Shown: positions 49,301 through 61,129, counted from the first letter of the stretch. The stretch is DNA of 64,000 nucleotides from Lepisosteus oculatus (GCF_040954835.1 NC_090697.1:44080788-44144787); one strand, 5' to 3'. The notes: a model not told the origin generated them from the letters alone. Made by a program: numbers and translations.

Positions 49301-52300
49301 ATGCTAGAAAGTCATGCCAAAATGTATTCAAAAGTGAACTCTTGCTGTTTGTCTTTTCCTCTTTCCCTAAGATCTCAGGATGTTTTTTTAGTTGGTCAGC
49401 AGTTATCAACTTCTAGCTTGTGCTCAGGTCTCGGAAATCTAGCAAGGCTGTGTTATCAGTACTGGGATGGAAGATGGTGTAAGTCTTGCCTCTGGACCAG
49501 AATTTCCTGAAATCATTGTCCCAATGGATGGTATGGTGGCGCAGTGGTTAACAATGCTGCCTCTCAGCTTTGGGGACCAGTGTGAAATTCTGGACCTGGG
49601 GTACTATCTGTGTGGAGTTTATATGTTCTTCCTGTGTTTTTGTGGGTTTTCTCTGGGGACTCCAGTTTCCTCCCAGTCCAAATACATACTGGTATATTAA
49701 TTGGCTTCCGGAAAAATCATCCCTGGTGAGAGTGTGTGTCTGTGTGTGCCTTGCAATGGACTGACATCCCATCCATAGTATACTCTGCCTTGCATCTGCT
49801 GCTTTTTGGGTAAGGCTCTGTCTTAGCCCTGAATTTGATAAAGTACTAAGAAAATGAATGGATGGAAATATCCCAGTGCAGTGACATGCAGGAAGACCAT
49901 ATGACTCTGTTTTGAGACAGGACAAGATTTTACATATTTGAGTGTATCTGCTTTTTGAAGTACTTTAGGTAAAGATCTTTTTAGAATGCAATCCCTGAAA
50001 GGTAGTGAAGCTGTACTAATATATCACCCAATAAATGACTAAAATTGCATGTATTCATAGCCTTAACGTAGTAAAATATTTCCCTCCAATTAGTTTAAAC
50101 AGATCAACACATGATGTACAGTATGTGGATAACAATATAGGCAAGTGCAGCCTCACTGATCATATGAGGATGTGAGTACAAGTTGGGTAATTGTTGTTTA
50201 ATGACGTTGCTGAAACAAGAAACAAGAGTATGATATCCAGCAAGTTGGAGAAAAGTAGGACAAAATATCCAGTTTGAGACCATTACATTTATGCATCTAA
50301 TACTGTACATTTGCCTAGCTCTTGCTCACACTGAAAGTCATTATCACAGTTTCACAGATCGGTCTATTACCTCTATTATGCCATAGTAAAAGAACATAAA
50401 AAGGATTAGTGATCATATGTAATCATTAACAAATCAGCTGCTTAGAGTTTTTGTTTTAGCTTCTTTTGTTTCTGTTGCACAGACACTATTGTTATTAGGG
50501 ACAGTAAGCGTTTTGTCCTTTTTAAGAGATTGGAGGCACCATTGTTCATGATATAGATTCTGTAAGCATGTGTGAACCAGTCTGTGGCACTAGCAACCAT
50601 TTTCAATTTTCCTCCTCAAATTGATTGCCCAGAGACAGATCTCGAGACAACAGATTCAACGGTTTGCTCTGCATTTCTTGAATTAGCTGCTGTGGTCTTG
50701 TGATAGCTCAAATGCGATTCCAGTTTCATTTCTCCTTTGAGGTTTGAAGCTGTTCCTGTTTCTTCTAAAACATCCCATTGAATTGCCGCAGTTGTATCAA
50801 GTAAATTCCATTACCCTGAACCTGAAGGTGATGTTGAAAAAGGTTCAAAAGTCCAAATACGTTCACATTTAGTTGTGAAAAAATGTACAGATCATTGAAA
50901 TTACACTGACATTTGTTATTAACACTTGATACTGTTTTTATTGCTAGAAAAATGTAATTACAATAAATGACGCACACCACTGAAAAAGAAAATGTCAAGA
51001 AGATAAATGTATAAATTAGTCACAGATAAACTGTAAATGAATATCACAAGTGTGCAGAACAATTCCTAATGATGTACTATTTAAAGCATTCTATTGATTT
51101 TAAAAGGGAACTTTATGCACTTGTAACTGAAATCGTAATATTTGATTAGTTTACATGTGAGATTGTGGTTCTTACCTGAATGAAATAACACAGAAATTGC
51201 TTGGCCAGGCAATAAGAAAGGCAGTTCTTGGGTTAAAGACGACGGCATCAGTCTTCTCCTCACTTGAGGCCAGCCAGAGCTCACTAAGGTGTACTCTGTG
51301 CTTCAGCCTGTAGCTTGTATTGGATCTGCATGGAAATACAAAACCTCTGTTTGTCACTTGTCACTTCTTCTCCACATAGTTAATGTCCTAAGTTGTTGAT
51401 GATGATGTTATGCTAGCATGGCATTTAAGAGTCCATTTCTTTAAGTTCAGTATCTCTGTACAACTGTGTTGTTACTATGTGTGGCATAAAGTACACCATT
51501 GAGTCTCGGAATAGCTGATATACAGTAGTTCATTCAGTAACCAGAAAGATGGAAAAGATAAAGGCTATCCAATCACAGGGATAACAGCTTTACAATTTAT
51601 TATACTTAAGTACTTTGAATTGAAGGAAAGTTTGCAGACAATTGGGATGTGTTGGTATGAGCACAGAAAACAGGAACAAAACAAGAGTACAGCAGGGGTT
51701 TCCCACACTCTAGTGATGAAAACGGTTCTGATGTTTATATTTGAATCAGGGAAGGGTCTCATTTCAAATACAATTTGCACTGCTGAATTTTTTGTTAACC
51801 TAAAATACTACATTTAATTCCCACTGTGTTCCTTGTCCTATGTGTTGCTGATCATGTTGAAAAGACCCCTGAGTTGACTTAGTTCATTTTAGGATTTTGA
51901 ATACCTGACATTGTGCTCTCTGTGGTGGTATGACATCAAAAGAATTGCCCACCTTCTATTGTGGATCTATATGTCTGTGAACCATTTTGAGCTGATGATG
52001 GACGTTCTCATTTCTCAGTCTAAATTTTACAGGATGAATGGAAATTAAAACCACAGGCTGATATTTAAAATTAAACAACAACTTTCTTGCCTTGCATATA
52101 TACTGTAGATACTGAAGTTACAGATTGAACAATTTTGTTTTAAAAAAATATGCTTTTCAGCAGCACTTTAAATTATCTATTTACTTCTGACCATAGCTTT
52201 AAAAGTTCCCTTAATATAGCATCTGTCCATCCATTTTCTGACCACTTCTTCCACTTCAAGGTGATGGTGGATTCACCCTGGATGGGACACCAGTCCATCA

Positions 52301-55300
52301 CAGGGCACGCACAGACATAAACAGAAACATGCGCTCACTCACACCAAGGGCAATTTTCCCAGAAGCCAATTAACCTACCAGCGTGTCTTTGTACTGTGAG
52401 AGCAAACCGGAGCACTCTAAAAAAAAGGGAACACACATGCAGACAACATCCCAGGGTCCAGAATTGAACCCTGGACCCCAGCACAGCAAGGTAGTAATGC
52501 AGCAATGCTAACTACTGCACCACCCTCTTCAGATAGCAAGCTTTGTTAATTGTTGTAACATTTTAGTATAATTTTCACTACATTATATTGTTGTTCTTAA
52601 AATTATTTCGTTCCACATTAATTTAATTTTTTACACAAGCAGGTTTTAAGTGCTGCATACATTTGCAGTTCTCATACTTACAGTACACTAGGGGAAAAAG
52701 ATAAATACAAATGCCTACAGTAATCTGATTGAGAGTTAAAGAGGAACAGAATTAAAAAGACCCTGCAGCCTTTGTAAACCATCAAATCCAAGATGTTACT
52801 GTGATGGTTAAGCAATTAATTAAAATGAGTGTTATCATTGCTTCTTGTGTTAGGACTTTACAAAATAAGCTTCTAAGAATTTTTTTTGTTTTGTTTTTAA
52901 ACAGCTAATACCTTCAGAGTAACTGTGGCCATTTTCCTCTTAAGCCACAGTTATTCTTCACTGAAATAAATGAGCTGCCAGGAAAGATTCCATCACAAGC
53001 CTGCTTTCGATGCAAATAGTTTAGTAATAGTGAACAACAAGATATGCGATTTGTACTTTCCTCAACAGAAACAGCTATGTTCAGCTACATAAATCCACGC
53101 ATGAGTAATAGTGTTTCTTTGAGGCCTTCCCACATGTGACAATCAGTGTAGGAGGTTAGCCAAAAGACAGAAGAGCATAAGAGCTTTACAAGACAAACTG
53201 GATCCGACATGTGATAGAAGGAAGAGCTGTTACTTCCCAAAACAAAACAGAAAGTGTCAGCACTCTTCAGAGCTTTTCCTGCTCTTAACATTTTTGGCAC
53301 TACATAAATGAGGTCACCAAAACAGTGTTTCTTGGTAAAGACATTGATTAGAGAGCTAACCATTTTTATAGTACATTCTTTCAAATCATTGTAGTAGTCT
53401 CCTCTGCTTAATCAGTTGAATTTAAAAATTGAAATGTCTTTTTCCAGTGTTAGGTTACTCTTGTGGATTTTATATGTTATCGTCTGATTATTTTCTCTGC
53501 TTATTTTTAAGACTTTTAAATCAGACCTACTTGTGCTGTAGCCATAATCCATTCAAATTTGGAAGACCTAACAATTTGGAATTGCAGAACCAAGACACTA
53601 CTAATTTTGTAGCTGATTCCCAGAGGACTCTGAATTAATACTTCAGACTCAGCAGAAACACCCAGACCATGGCTTAAATATGGACAGGTGCAAAATGTTG
53701 CAGGAACTTCCAGATCATATATTAAAATAGATGGTATTGAACTAGAAACTGCATGATCTAGGGATTTGTGTTGGTCCATCACATTCTTGAACTATACAAT
53801 ACATAACCATAGGAACATAGACCAAGGAACACAAGTGGAAATCAGGTTTAGGAGCATTCAAGGTGGAAAACAGAAAACAATTCTGTCAAAGGTTTGTAGG
53901 AGTCGTAGAAATGTAGCAAATGGGAGGAAGATGTTCTTAACGGATTCCATTTGTTAATTTGCTTCCATTCTTGTTGTAAAAGTGAATATTTAGTGACAGC
54001 AAATTGCAAAATGCAAATGGAAGCCATCTCCACCCATGGTGGGGTAAGTGTGTGAAACAAACTATTCCCATTTCCTTGAGATCTTTAGTGCCCTAACTCA
54101 AAACTGTACCAAGATTAAGTGGACTGCAAGAGCTAAAAAAATATCACTGTCCTAATCCCTCTACAGTTTCTTCAATATCCAACATAATAATAAGAAAATA
54201 ATATTTTGCAAAGCACATGAAAATAAGTTGGGAAAATGCAGAAAACATTTTTAAATTTCATTTGATTTTCCATTCTGGGGTAGTGTAATCTGACGTTTTC
54301 ATTAGTTAAGTGTTCAACAACCGGATAATTTAGTTATGTTGACATGTAGACTAAGTTAAATTTATACAGAATTTAGACTTCTGTTTCTTAATTATATATG
54401 TTATATTCATGAACTTATCTGGCTTTGATTCTGAGAATATCTGAACCATAAAGTGAAGAAAAAATCCCCCATTTACTTTTCGTCAACTGAAAAGTAAGTC
54501 ATTGCGAGACTTCTGATGTAAAAAACAGTAAGCTTAATCATACCGTTTTCTGTGGAGAATGATACAATTTGCATGTACTCCAGAACAAAAAAGTTGCCAG
54601 CTTCTTAATGTGCTACTTAAAGTAAAACAATGCCTTATATTCCTCTCTTGTTTTCTTAGACCTGTGAATTTTAAAAAGTTAGCCTCTTCCTGCATATTTA
54701 TGTCGCTCACGCTTCACCACCTACTAACACACCTACAAGTTTTTGACAGGACACCCAGTGGAAAGGAGGTCAGGTCTTGTCAGCGTGGCTGTAACTTTTT
54801 GATCTTTGCAAACTGTATTTATGACAGCAGGTGAACACGCAAGAGGAAATTCCACTGCCAGACTCTCTGGTCAACACAGTCAGAGCTTATGGAAGCCCAC
54901 TCAGTTATTCTTAAGGCATAAGAGTTAGTGCAGCTCTGTTTCTTTAACATAAAAAGAAGAAGAAGCCTTTGACTTGAAAATCGGTTTATTTTTAATTCTG
55001 AACACTCATTAGAAATTAAACTGAACCTGTCACTCTCTTTGCATTGGCATTAACATACTGTAGAACTTCAATCAGAATAAAATATGGATCTGTGTTCTCT
55101 TTTCTACAGATATTTAATTTCCAAAATGCACTGTATATGTACTGTAGGGAAAATCCACACATTGTTTGTTTTTCTTAAAGCTGTGTATTCAGCACTTCCT
55201 GTTAGCAAAGAAAAAATGTTATTTTTGTAAAATTAACACCCACTTTTTTCAACAGTTTATTTTTAAATTTTTGAAACTTGGGTGTTTACCTTAATTCAGA

Positions 55301-57618
55301 AATTCTTAAAATTCCACCCTAAGTGATATGGTTAAACCTGGGGTATTACAGTTAAAAACAATAGAAATCCCCCTTTGAGCCAAAACACGAGACAGTTTTT
55401 TGAGTCACCTGTTGCTTCAGTTCAGCAACAGAAGGATTTCCCCATTTCTATTTACAGAATTTCACTCGTTCCCTGTAGTATTAGCCAATAGCACATGGGG
55501 AGCTACACTATTCACTTTCAATCTTTTGGAAATAGCCACTGTCAGTTAATGCCTCCTATGTCTACTGCTGTAGCCGAGCAGAAAAAGAAATCTGAGGGAA
55601 AATGGAGGTAAAAGGTGGAATTAATCTGTTATTTTTTGTCACAATGTGTTTATTTCCTATATGTTTTTGTAAAAACCTAATATTATTATCTGCACTGTGC
55701 CATTGGACAGTATAAAGTATACACCAGTGTACATATGATTATTGGTGATGGAGTCTTGAAAGACCACTACAATATAATCCAATGAGCAATGTTGCTTGTT
55801 TTTTCCTGTTTCAAGTCAATCTGTATTTTGTCTTCTTTTTATTACAGGTTAACATGAATTTCAACAAAACTTTGAATATAAGGCCATTCTCCTTAATCAA
55901 AACATTAATACTATCTAAAAGATATAAAGCTTAGAAAACTTTATGGTTCATGGTGCTGTGAAATTAGTGTTACTACGTGCAGCGAGGATATTGTTATTGT
56001 AGTGCATTCTCTGTGTCACTTCAGTGCAAGTTATTTGCCTTGAAATTTTTAATTTCTTTTTAGATTCTACAGAATAAACAATATAGAAAATACAGTTATG
56101 TAAAGTAAAATTCATTTTAAGTTGGAAGAATGGTAGTGTCATATACCACATCAATGGCGGGTTGTCAGGATGCACACATCCTGGTTTCTGTAGCTTTAAG
56201 TGGACTAGAGAGCCCCTGACTCCCACTCTTGAGGGGACACTGATCACCGATCCATTGCAGGAATTATCCCCTGCAATGCTGTTCCTCTCTTTTACATCTG
56301 GATGGACTGGGGAAACTGGAGTAAAGTACCTCTCTCAAGGGTACAACAGCAGTGTCTGCCATGGGCACTTGATCTCACAACCTGTCAGTCCAAAGCCTTA
56401 GCCCACTACACTACACCACCACCATGATGACAGGTGCTTTAAATAAAATCACATTATTTGTATTATTACAATAGAAATGTTATTTTAATGAATCAGGACT
56501 GGGAGCAGCTGCCCTCTTTCCAGGTCCTAGAAAGGAACAGGGTCTTCTGGTATCAACTTAATTTGTCTCAGCTACAACTTTTTTAAAGTAAGCGAGGAGT
56601 CTGAGCTTTCAGTAGATTCTTGTATGTAAGACGAGTGTAAATCTCCCTGCTCCTGCAAGGCATCTGTCACGCCCTCTGCAGCCAGAGGGCGCTCCTTCTC
56701 TGTCCTTTCCCTAGTTTCCGGTCTGCTGTCCTTCCTGTCCCTCTCTTTCCCTTGGGCTATATATTTCGAGTCTTGCACTCTGTCCTCGCTCAGCATTGAC
56801 GTTCGGATGTCCTGAGACCCGCCTAGCACCAGGGCGCCCCACGTCCGCTCCCTGAGGGCATAGGTTTCTATACGGCATTCCTGAACTCTTTGCACTAATG
56901 AGCCCGGGCCTTTTTTCCCGTCTCGCTGCTACGCATATGGGTCTTTTTCCGCTCTCTGACCAGGATCTCTGTCATGCCTGACTTTTACAATGTCAAGATT
57001 TCAGAGAGGGGTGATGTCACTTCAGTAAGAGACATCAAGTTAGAATTAGACATCTACATACTGTAGAGGCTCTCTGTGAACATGGGTGAGAATAACTGAT
57101 ATCATTTAGAAAATCCTTACCTTAAGAAAACAGTTAAGAATCAGAAAGTCACCTTCCCTGAGCTGATTTAGATTTAGACTCAAGACTAATATAGACTTTT
57201 TTAGAATAATTTTTATGTAACCGGTTATATAAAACCCCTGCCCCTTTGCTTTCCCTATACAGTATATTCCGAACCTTCAATATAATTGTTTAGTTCTACC
57301 ATCTCCTCTCATTGTGTATTCATTGATATGTTTTTCTGTCTCTGTAAAGCACTTTGAGATGGCATTTTTAGAGGTGTTATATAAAATATATAAAATACAA
57401 TGTATTATTAGTTTCCTAAGGTAAATGTACACCAAAGATTTTCTTACTTTAGTTTGGCAATGACCAGCACGTCGCTGAACAGGAACAAATGTCTCATTTT
57501 AGTCTTCGTTCCCTCTGACACCTGCACACACTCATCCAGGATCAGCTCTCCATTCTCACCGGCAAGGCCCAGCACAAAGGGACACTGCTCCACTGACACT
57601 GGGCAGAGCACGTTCTCC
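42176..57618 (-). CDS. tagap: TAGAP-like RhoGAP with N-terminal PH-like exons; 12 exons, 5' end incomplete
   Basis: TAGAP stimulates GTP hydrolysis by Rho-family GTPases and acts in T-cell signalling in mammals. Exons, in transcript order: 57618-57448, 51325-51176, 47715-47674, 46818-46734, 46613-46560, 46173-46107, 45646-45480, 45212-45051, 44787-44678, 44395-44209, 43791-43686, 43383-42176. All have GT-AG borders and matching phases (2509 nt, at least 835 aa). Counting from the first whole codon: PH-like domain 1-120; RA-like remnant about 134-167; KKRKKVLNWPF about 194-204; RhoGAP domain about 230-420 with arginine finger TEGIFRK (R263) and NLAVCIAPNML; a Ser-rich tail with RRCSEPN, FFSRHQSF and a terminal RRCSQP...SYAKESYV. 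The tail motifs identify TAGAP rather than ARHGAP20. The first exon starts inside a codon, so an upstream exon is missing (candidate at 63165). Confidence 0.94.
43686..43791 (-). CDS. tagap: tagap exon k: end of RhoGAP domain
   Basis: VTTLTQFMIENCCEIFGEHI, the final RhoGAP helix. Donor CAG|GTAAA, phase 1. Confidence 0.94.
44209..44395 (-). CDS. tagap: tagap exon j: RhoGAP
   Basis: VAAKLPGPNIVLLQHLLCVL, then NRMDAKNLAVCIAPNML. It holds the conserved asparagine of the NLAVCIAPN motif that helps bind the GTPase. Confidence 0.95.
44678..44787 (-). CDS. tagap: tagap exon i: RhoGAP
   Basis: DFLRHIPNGLL...WMTAVEKN, matching the RhoGAP helix KDFLRSIP. Donor CT|GTAAGT, phase 2. Confidence 0.94.
45051..45212 (-). 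CDS. tagap: tagap exon h: RhoGAP arginine-finger exon
   Basis: 54 in-phase codons with LLLQKGTTTEGIFRKAGNAK. The arginine of GIFRK is the catalytic finger of RhoGAP domains. It continues to LLAAVLK. Confidence 0.95.
45480..45646 (-). CDS. tagap: tagap exon g: basic KKRKKVLNWPF segment and RhoGAP start
   Basis: NNKKRKKVLNWPFQRRSS, then IPVFGRQLSDICAED and KPPKPIM. This block is shared by TAGAP (KKRKKVLSWPF) and ARHGAP20 (RRRSIINWAF). Confidence 0.93.
46107..46173 (-). CDS. tagap: tagap exon f
   Basis: GDAKTCHSPTPC...EDGTCQTI, aligning with human GDIKEH...EDSICQLI. Acceptor TCCAG, donor GTGAGT, phase 1. Confidence 0.85.
46560..46613 (-). CDS. tagap: tagap exon e
   Basis: 18 codons, FKTLSGGNMDSLIESGLD, matching human KTLNANNMETLIE. 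Donor GAT|GTAAGT; both ends are phase 0. Confidence 0.87.
46734..46818 (-). CDS. tagap: tagap exon d: contains the equivalent of the mammalian start Met
   Basis: Codes KIKEAKDNEVLRVPTTNIL then MKVLSGSTA. The internal MKVLSGSTA-FKTL aligns with the human TAGAP N-terminus MKLRSSHNASKTL as I recall it. Donor GCA|GTAAGT, phase 0. Confidence 0.87.
46919..47112 (+). mobile_element. tRNA-derived SINE in a tagap intron
   Basis: Box A-like GGAGCAGTGGTTAG and box B-like GGGTCCAATTTCC, then CCTTGAGAAAGATACTTCAC and GTGTAAATGGGTGAAAATGT, the body of a common fish SINE. Confidence 0.75.
47674..47715 (-). CDS. tagap: tagap exon c: end of PH-like domain
   Basis: A 42-bp exon reading S-CPEVKERWLDTLH-W after splicing. 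It matches the C-terminal PH helix of ARHGAP20 (SPEQKDKWLSLLQ). Acceptor CTGCAG, donor GTAAGT. Confidence 0.83.
49524..49865 (+). mobile_element. tRNA-headed SINE in a tagap intron
   Basis: Near-perfect box A (TGGCGCAGTGG), a degraded box B, the body CTGTGTGGAGTTTATATGTT and TTTCCTCCCAGTCCAAATAC, and a tail AATGAATGGATGG. It is the best-preserved copy of this family here. Confidence 0.85.
51176..51325 (-). CDS. tagap: tagap exon b: PH-like domain, middle
   Basis: Codes SYRLKHRVHLSELWLASSEE and AFLIAWPSNFCVISF, aligning with the ARHGAP20 PH segment that ends GWPTVNFVATF. Acceptor ATGCAG, donor CAG|GTAAG; phases fit both neighbours. Confidence 0.85.
52228..52530 (-). mobile_element. tRNA-headed SINE, antisense, in a tagap intron
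   Basis: Tail CCATCCATTTTCTGACCACT, then CACCCTGGATGGGACACCAG, CAATTAACCTACCAG and GAATTGAACCCTGGACCCC, ending with a box A complement near 52520. Confidence 0.85.
52535..56155. other. tagap intron between exons a and b, no feature
   Basis: AT-rich intronic DNA without recognised repeats or exon-like segments. Confidence 0.5.
56160..56430 (-). mobile_element. tRNA-derived SINE, antisense
   Basis: Reverse complement: GTAGTGGGCTAAGGCTTTGG (head), TTGTACCCTTGAGAGAGGTA, CTCCAGTTTCCCCAGTCC, then a GC-rich end. Fish SINE organisation. Confidence 0.65.
56665..56989 (+). mobile_element. GC-rich LTR-like segment, ends unresolved
   Basis: Starts TGTCACGCCCTCTGCAGCCA, has a TATA box (GGCTATATATTTCGAG near 56757) and is much richer in CpG than the surrounding intron. 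No convincing target-site duplication was found, so an LTR origin is only likely. Confidence 0.4.
56671..56690. repeat. Perfect inverted repeat with CTCF-like sequence
   Basis: GCCCTCTG-CAGC-CAGAGGGC, an 8-bp stem. The right arm with GCT fits the CTCF core at 13 of 15 positions. Confidence 0.6.
57320..57412 (+). mobile_element. SINE/LINE 3' tail-like fragment
   Basis: CTGTAAAGCACTTTGAGATG and then GTTATATAAAATATATAAAA resemble the tails of fish retroposons with an AAAGCGCTTTGAG motif. The 5' limit is unclear. Confidence 0.45.
57448..57618 (-). CDS. tagap: tagap exon a: PH-like domain, first part
   Basis: Acceptor CCTAG|GGAG, donor AAA|GTAAGA. Codes SVEQCPFVLGLAGENGELIL and RHLFLFSDVLVIAKLK, close to the ARHGAP20 PH strand RHLFLFNDLFVVAKIK. 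It enters in phase 2 and leaves in phase 2. Confidence 0.85.
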
Positions 57619-57699
57619 CTAGGAAACAACACAATGACAAATAGCCATCAGCACCTGTGTTGTCAATGACATTTATAGATTCAGGGCAGCTTCTTTGTC

Positions 57700-59030
57700 C
57701 TTTTATCACATTTCTTCACCAATGTGTGCTTTATGTGTGATGCTTTGACAGATTCACGTAGATTTTACCCAGCTAAAAAAAAAAAGTCAAAGGAGTCTGT
57801 GAGGATTAGAAGGTTTCCACACCTAAATGTCATTCCTGAAGCAATCAGTTGCTTCATTAAAACTAATCTAAAGTTTTACAGCATCTAAGGCAGAAATGTT
57901 TCTTTAAGGAATCTTGCTAAAAATGCAGGGGACAGCTCTCTAGAGCTGTAGTTGTTGACAGCGTGCTACCATGTTTGGAATTTTACATTTACTGGTTGAT
58001 GGTGGGGATTGGGGATGGATTGCAGGAAAAAATGAAGAGGCACACAACTAGAAGCTGTTTGGTTTTTATAATCTTTGGACTAACAGCCATGTGAAGTTAT
58101 TAGCAAATATAAAATATTGTTAAAAATAGAATCTTAAATTCTTGATATAGAGAGCCCTTTTGCTGTAAGAATATGAATCACTTAATTTCTTAATTACTTA
58201 ATTTTAACACATATCCTGAAATAACCTGAATCTGAAGCTTGATCAATTAAGACAAAGCATATCTTCTATGTAAATAATCCACTTATGTATCATTGGATCA
58301 GCTGAGGACTACTGTGTACCGCAACATCTCATGTTTATTTGGAATTTTAATAATTATGCTATGGTTTAAATCACTTCTTTTTTCCTTGCTGAACATCCAG
58401 CAATTTATTGTGTTTTTCACCTGGCTGTTGATCTTGGGTATATTATAAAATTATAGTTTTATTAAAGCCAGTGTGCAGTGTGATCTATCTTTGTACTGAC
58501 TTGAAAAAAAACATCAAAGACAGGAAGTTTATGACTTTGCCTAGTCTGACTCTCTTGTTCCCGTAAATTGCGAATAAAAATAAATATAGCCATACTTAAA
58601 GGTTGTAATTTACTATATGAAGACCTACTGTATATTTACTCTAATTAAAGGGTTTTACAGTATGTACAAGTGAATTGTGACAAAAGTTAAATCTCCAGAC
58701 GGCTAACATGCCTTGACCACAAACAAACTTAGCAAAGTTAAGATCACACTTATCACACTTCTCAATGCATCCCCTGCATTAGAGCAAGTCGGTTTTTCCC
58801 CTTTTGAGGCTGAACTCCCACTCTCCTTGAGCAGTCGACCTTTTAGCAACACAAACAATTCATTTTGGAGAAGCCTGACATCTGTGAGTTTCCCACATTC
58901 AGTAGAAGTAAGAACACTCATGTTTCTCTGATACATACTAAGATGGGCTTTCTGTCTAAACATGCTAGTTACATTTCTAGTCAATTCAACATTAGCTTTG
59001 TCATCCAATTGATCTGTCACATCATGACAA
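57700..59030. other. Upstream of tagap exon a, no feature
   Basis: A 105-codon minus frame at 58703-59020 was examined. It shows no domain and no clear splice context, so it is not called. The rest is AT-rich. Confidence 0.45.
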
Positions 59031-59519
59031 GTTTTTACACAATGCCTTGCAAAAGAGCTCAGACCCTTGCACAGTTTTCACATTTTGTTGCTTTATAGCT
59101 TGCAGCTCTACATTTTGAAACAGCAATTTAATATGTCTTACATACACAGCTTCCTCCACACACTCAAAGTAAAAAGGCACAGATCAGGATAAGGGTATAA
59201 AACATTTAAAAAACCCTTAATATTTCTTTGAGCATAGTGAAGTTGATCATTAAGTGGAAGACACCAAAACGCTCTACAGATCATGTTGTACCAGCTAACT
59301 GAGCAACCAGTCAAAGATTAAATTGGTTAGGGAGGCCACTGTGAGGCCAAGGGCAATTTTGAAAGGATTATGGAGTTAAGTGGCTGAGATGGGAGAAAAT
59401 AGACTAGGGTCAAAGGCATCCTGATCACCCCAATGAAAAGAAAATGAAGAAAAAAACATTTCAAATACCACATGGGGTTTGCAACACAGCACCTACTGTA
59501 TGTGATAATGCAAGTGTGG

Positions 59520-59935
59520 CCAGATGAGACACAAATGGAACTTTTTGGTCTGAATGCAAAATATTACATGTTAAACAAACCCAGTACAGTGCATTAATCA
59601 ATTGGCCAACACTTACTGTAAGACTGATGGGATCGTAGCTGGATCAAAATCCTGGCAAATCTTAGTAAGTAAAACCTGCTTCAAAACAGGGGAAAAATGC
59701 ATCCTTTATCAGGACACTTTTCCAAAGCACAAGGCCAAAACTACACTGGAGTGGCTTAAGAATTAGAAAATGAATGTCCTTAAGTAGCCAGACTCTGGAC
59801 TTTAATCCTATTGAGAATTTGTGAAAAGAGTTCAAAGCCAGTGTGTGCAAAGTTGGTAAAGATTGACCCAAAAAGACTTTAAACTATAATAGCTGCCAAA
59901 AGTGCTTCCACCTAGTATTGCCTCAATGAGAGATT
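59520..59935 (+). pseudogene. Tc1 transposase remnant
   Basis: Reads WPDETQMELFGLNA around the first catalytic Asp. The region of the catalytic Glu has an in-frame stop (TTTAATCCTATTGAGAATTTG) and several frame changes. Non-functional. Confidence 0.6.
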
Positions 59936-60414
59936 AATTCTACAATCAACGTAGTTTCGTTCTTGATGTTTCTGTGCTGATTTTGATCATATTTAACTTC
60001 TTTCACCCATAAGAGTGGCTAATTTGAACAATTAAGTTTCACCCATTCTAATTTTCTATCAGATTCAAGTCAGGCCTTTGACAGGGCAATTTAAGGACAT
60101 TTTTTTTCTTATTTAGCCACTCTAGTTTGGCTTTAGGTCATTGTGCTATAAAAGGTACATTTTCCATCTTTAGCAGACTGAGACAATTTTCCATTAAGAT
60201 TTGCCTGTATTTTGCTCCTTCTATTTTAACTCAAGTCTGCCCAGTTCATAGTGAAGTGAAGTAGCCTCAGACTACGCTTGGCAGTAGAGAATGTATAGAC
60301 TGCATGATACATTGTTTTGGATTTGTTCGAGATGTACAGTAATGCTTTACGTTTAGATCCAAACATTTCAATTTTGTCCAGTGTAACCACAAAATATCAC
60401 TTAAATACTTTGAT

Positions 60415-60665
60415 GCAGGATAGTATGGTGCTGCAGTGATTAGCATTGCCTCCATGAAACTATAGACCCTGGGTAAAATACTGGACCTGTGGTGCTATCT
60501 GTGTGGAGTTTTTATCTTCTCCTCATGTTCATGTGGATTTCTGACGGGTGCTTCGTTTTCCAGCTACCTGCACCTGCCTATCCAGGGTCCATCTTGCCTT
60601 GCATTTTTTGCTTACTGGGATAGACTCTGGCTCCTCAATGACATAGAATACAGAGTCTCTGCAGT
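60415..60665 (+). mobile_element. tRNA-headed SINE nested in Tc1 debris
   Basis: TATGGTGCTGCAGTGATTAGC, CTGTGTGGAGTTTTTATCTT and TACTGGGATAGACTCTGGCT. Diverged copy of the 49.5-kb family, inserted between two Tc1-like segments. Confidence 0.7.
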
Positions 60666-61129
60666 CTCTGGGTGGGTAAAATTCACCTTCCACCTTTTAA
60701 GAATGGACCACACTATGCATGAAGGGATATTCAAAGCCCTTAAAATTTTTATTTCTTTCTCCTGACCTGTGCCTTTCTGCAACATTATCCCTGATTTGTT
60801 TTGAAAGCTCCTTGGTCTTCAAAGTTGAACTTTGGTTGATATTCACTACCTGAATGGATAAATTAATACTGAAATCTTTTAAGCCACTATAATTGCGAGA
60901 TTATTCTACCATGTGGCCTTTTTCAGTAGTTTTGTACACCAGAACCAATTTATATTTGTTATAGCAAAGGGGGGTAGATACTTCTTTCACCCTTAAAAGT
61001 ATTCAATTTCAGCATTCAAGTTAGAATTAAAATAATAGATTCAATTTAAAAACATATAAACATCATATGTAATTCAATAAAACAGCACAATTGTGGAAGT
61101 GGCTGAGTACTTTTGCAAGGCACTGTGCC

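Larger units (their letters stand above)
59038..61128. mobile_element. Degraded Tc1-like transposon material, composite
   Basis: Terminal-like ATGCCTTGCAAAAG (59042) and TACTTTTGCAAGGCACTG (61110-61127). Plus-strand transposase remnants include GATGAGACACAAATGGAACT (DETQMEL) near 59526 and a broken PIEN motif near 59810. From about 60060 antisense Tc1-like segments follow (CAAGTCAGGCCTTTGACAGG, GAAAGCTCCTTGGTCTTC). Two elements may be joined. Confidence 0.65.

Noticed and set aside
56572..56895. 107-codon minus-strand Arg/Glu-rich ORF in a tagap intron
   Set aside because: Antisense of the CpG-rich LTR-like segment; no domain and no compatible splice phase.
58703..59020. 105-codon minus-strand ORF as an upstream tagap exon
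   Set aside because: No PH similarity, low-complexity end (LTLLSLFVV) and no donor in the required phase.
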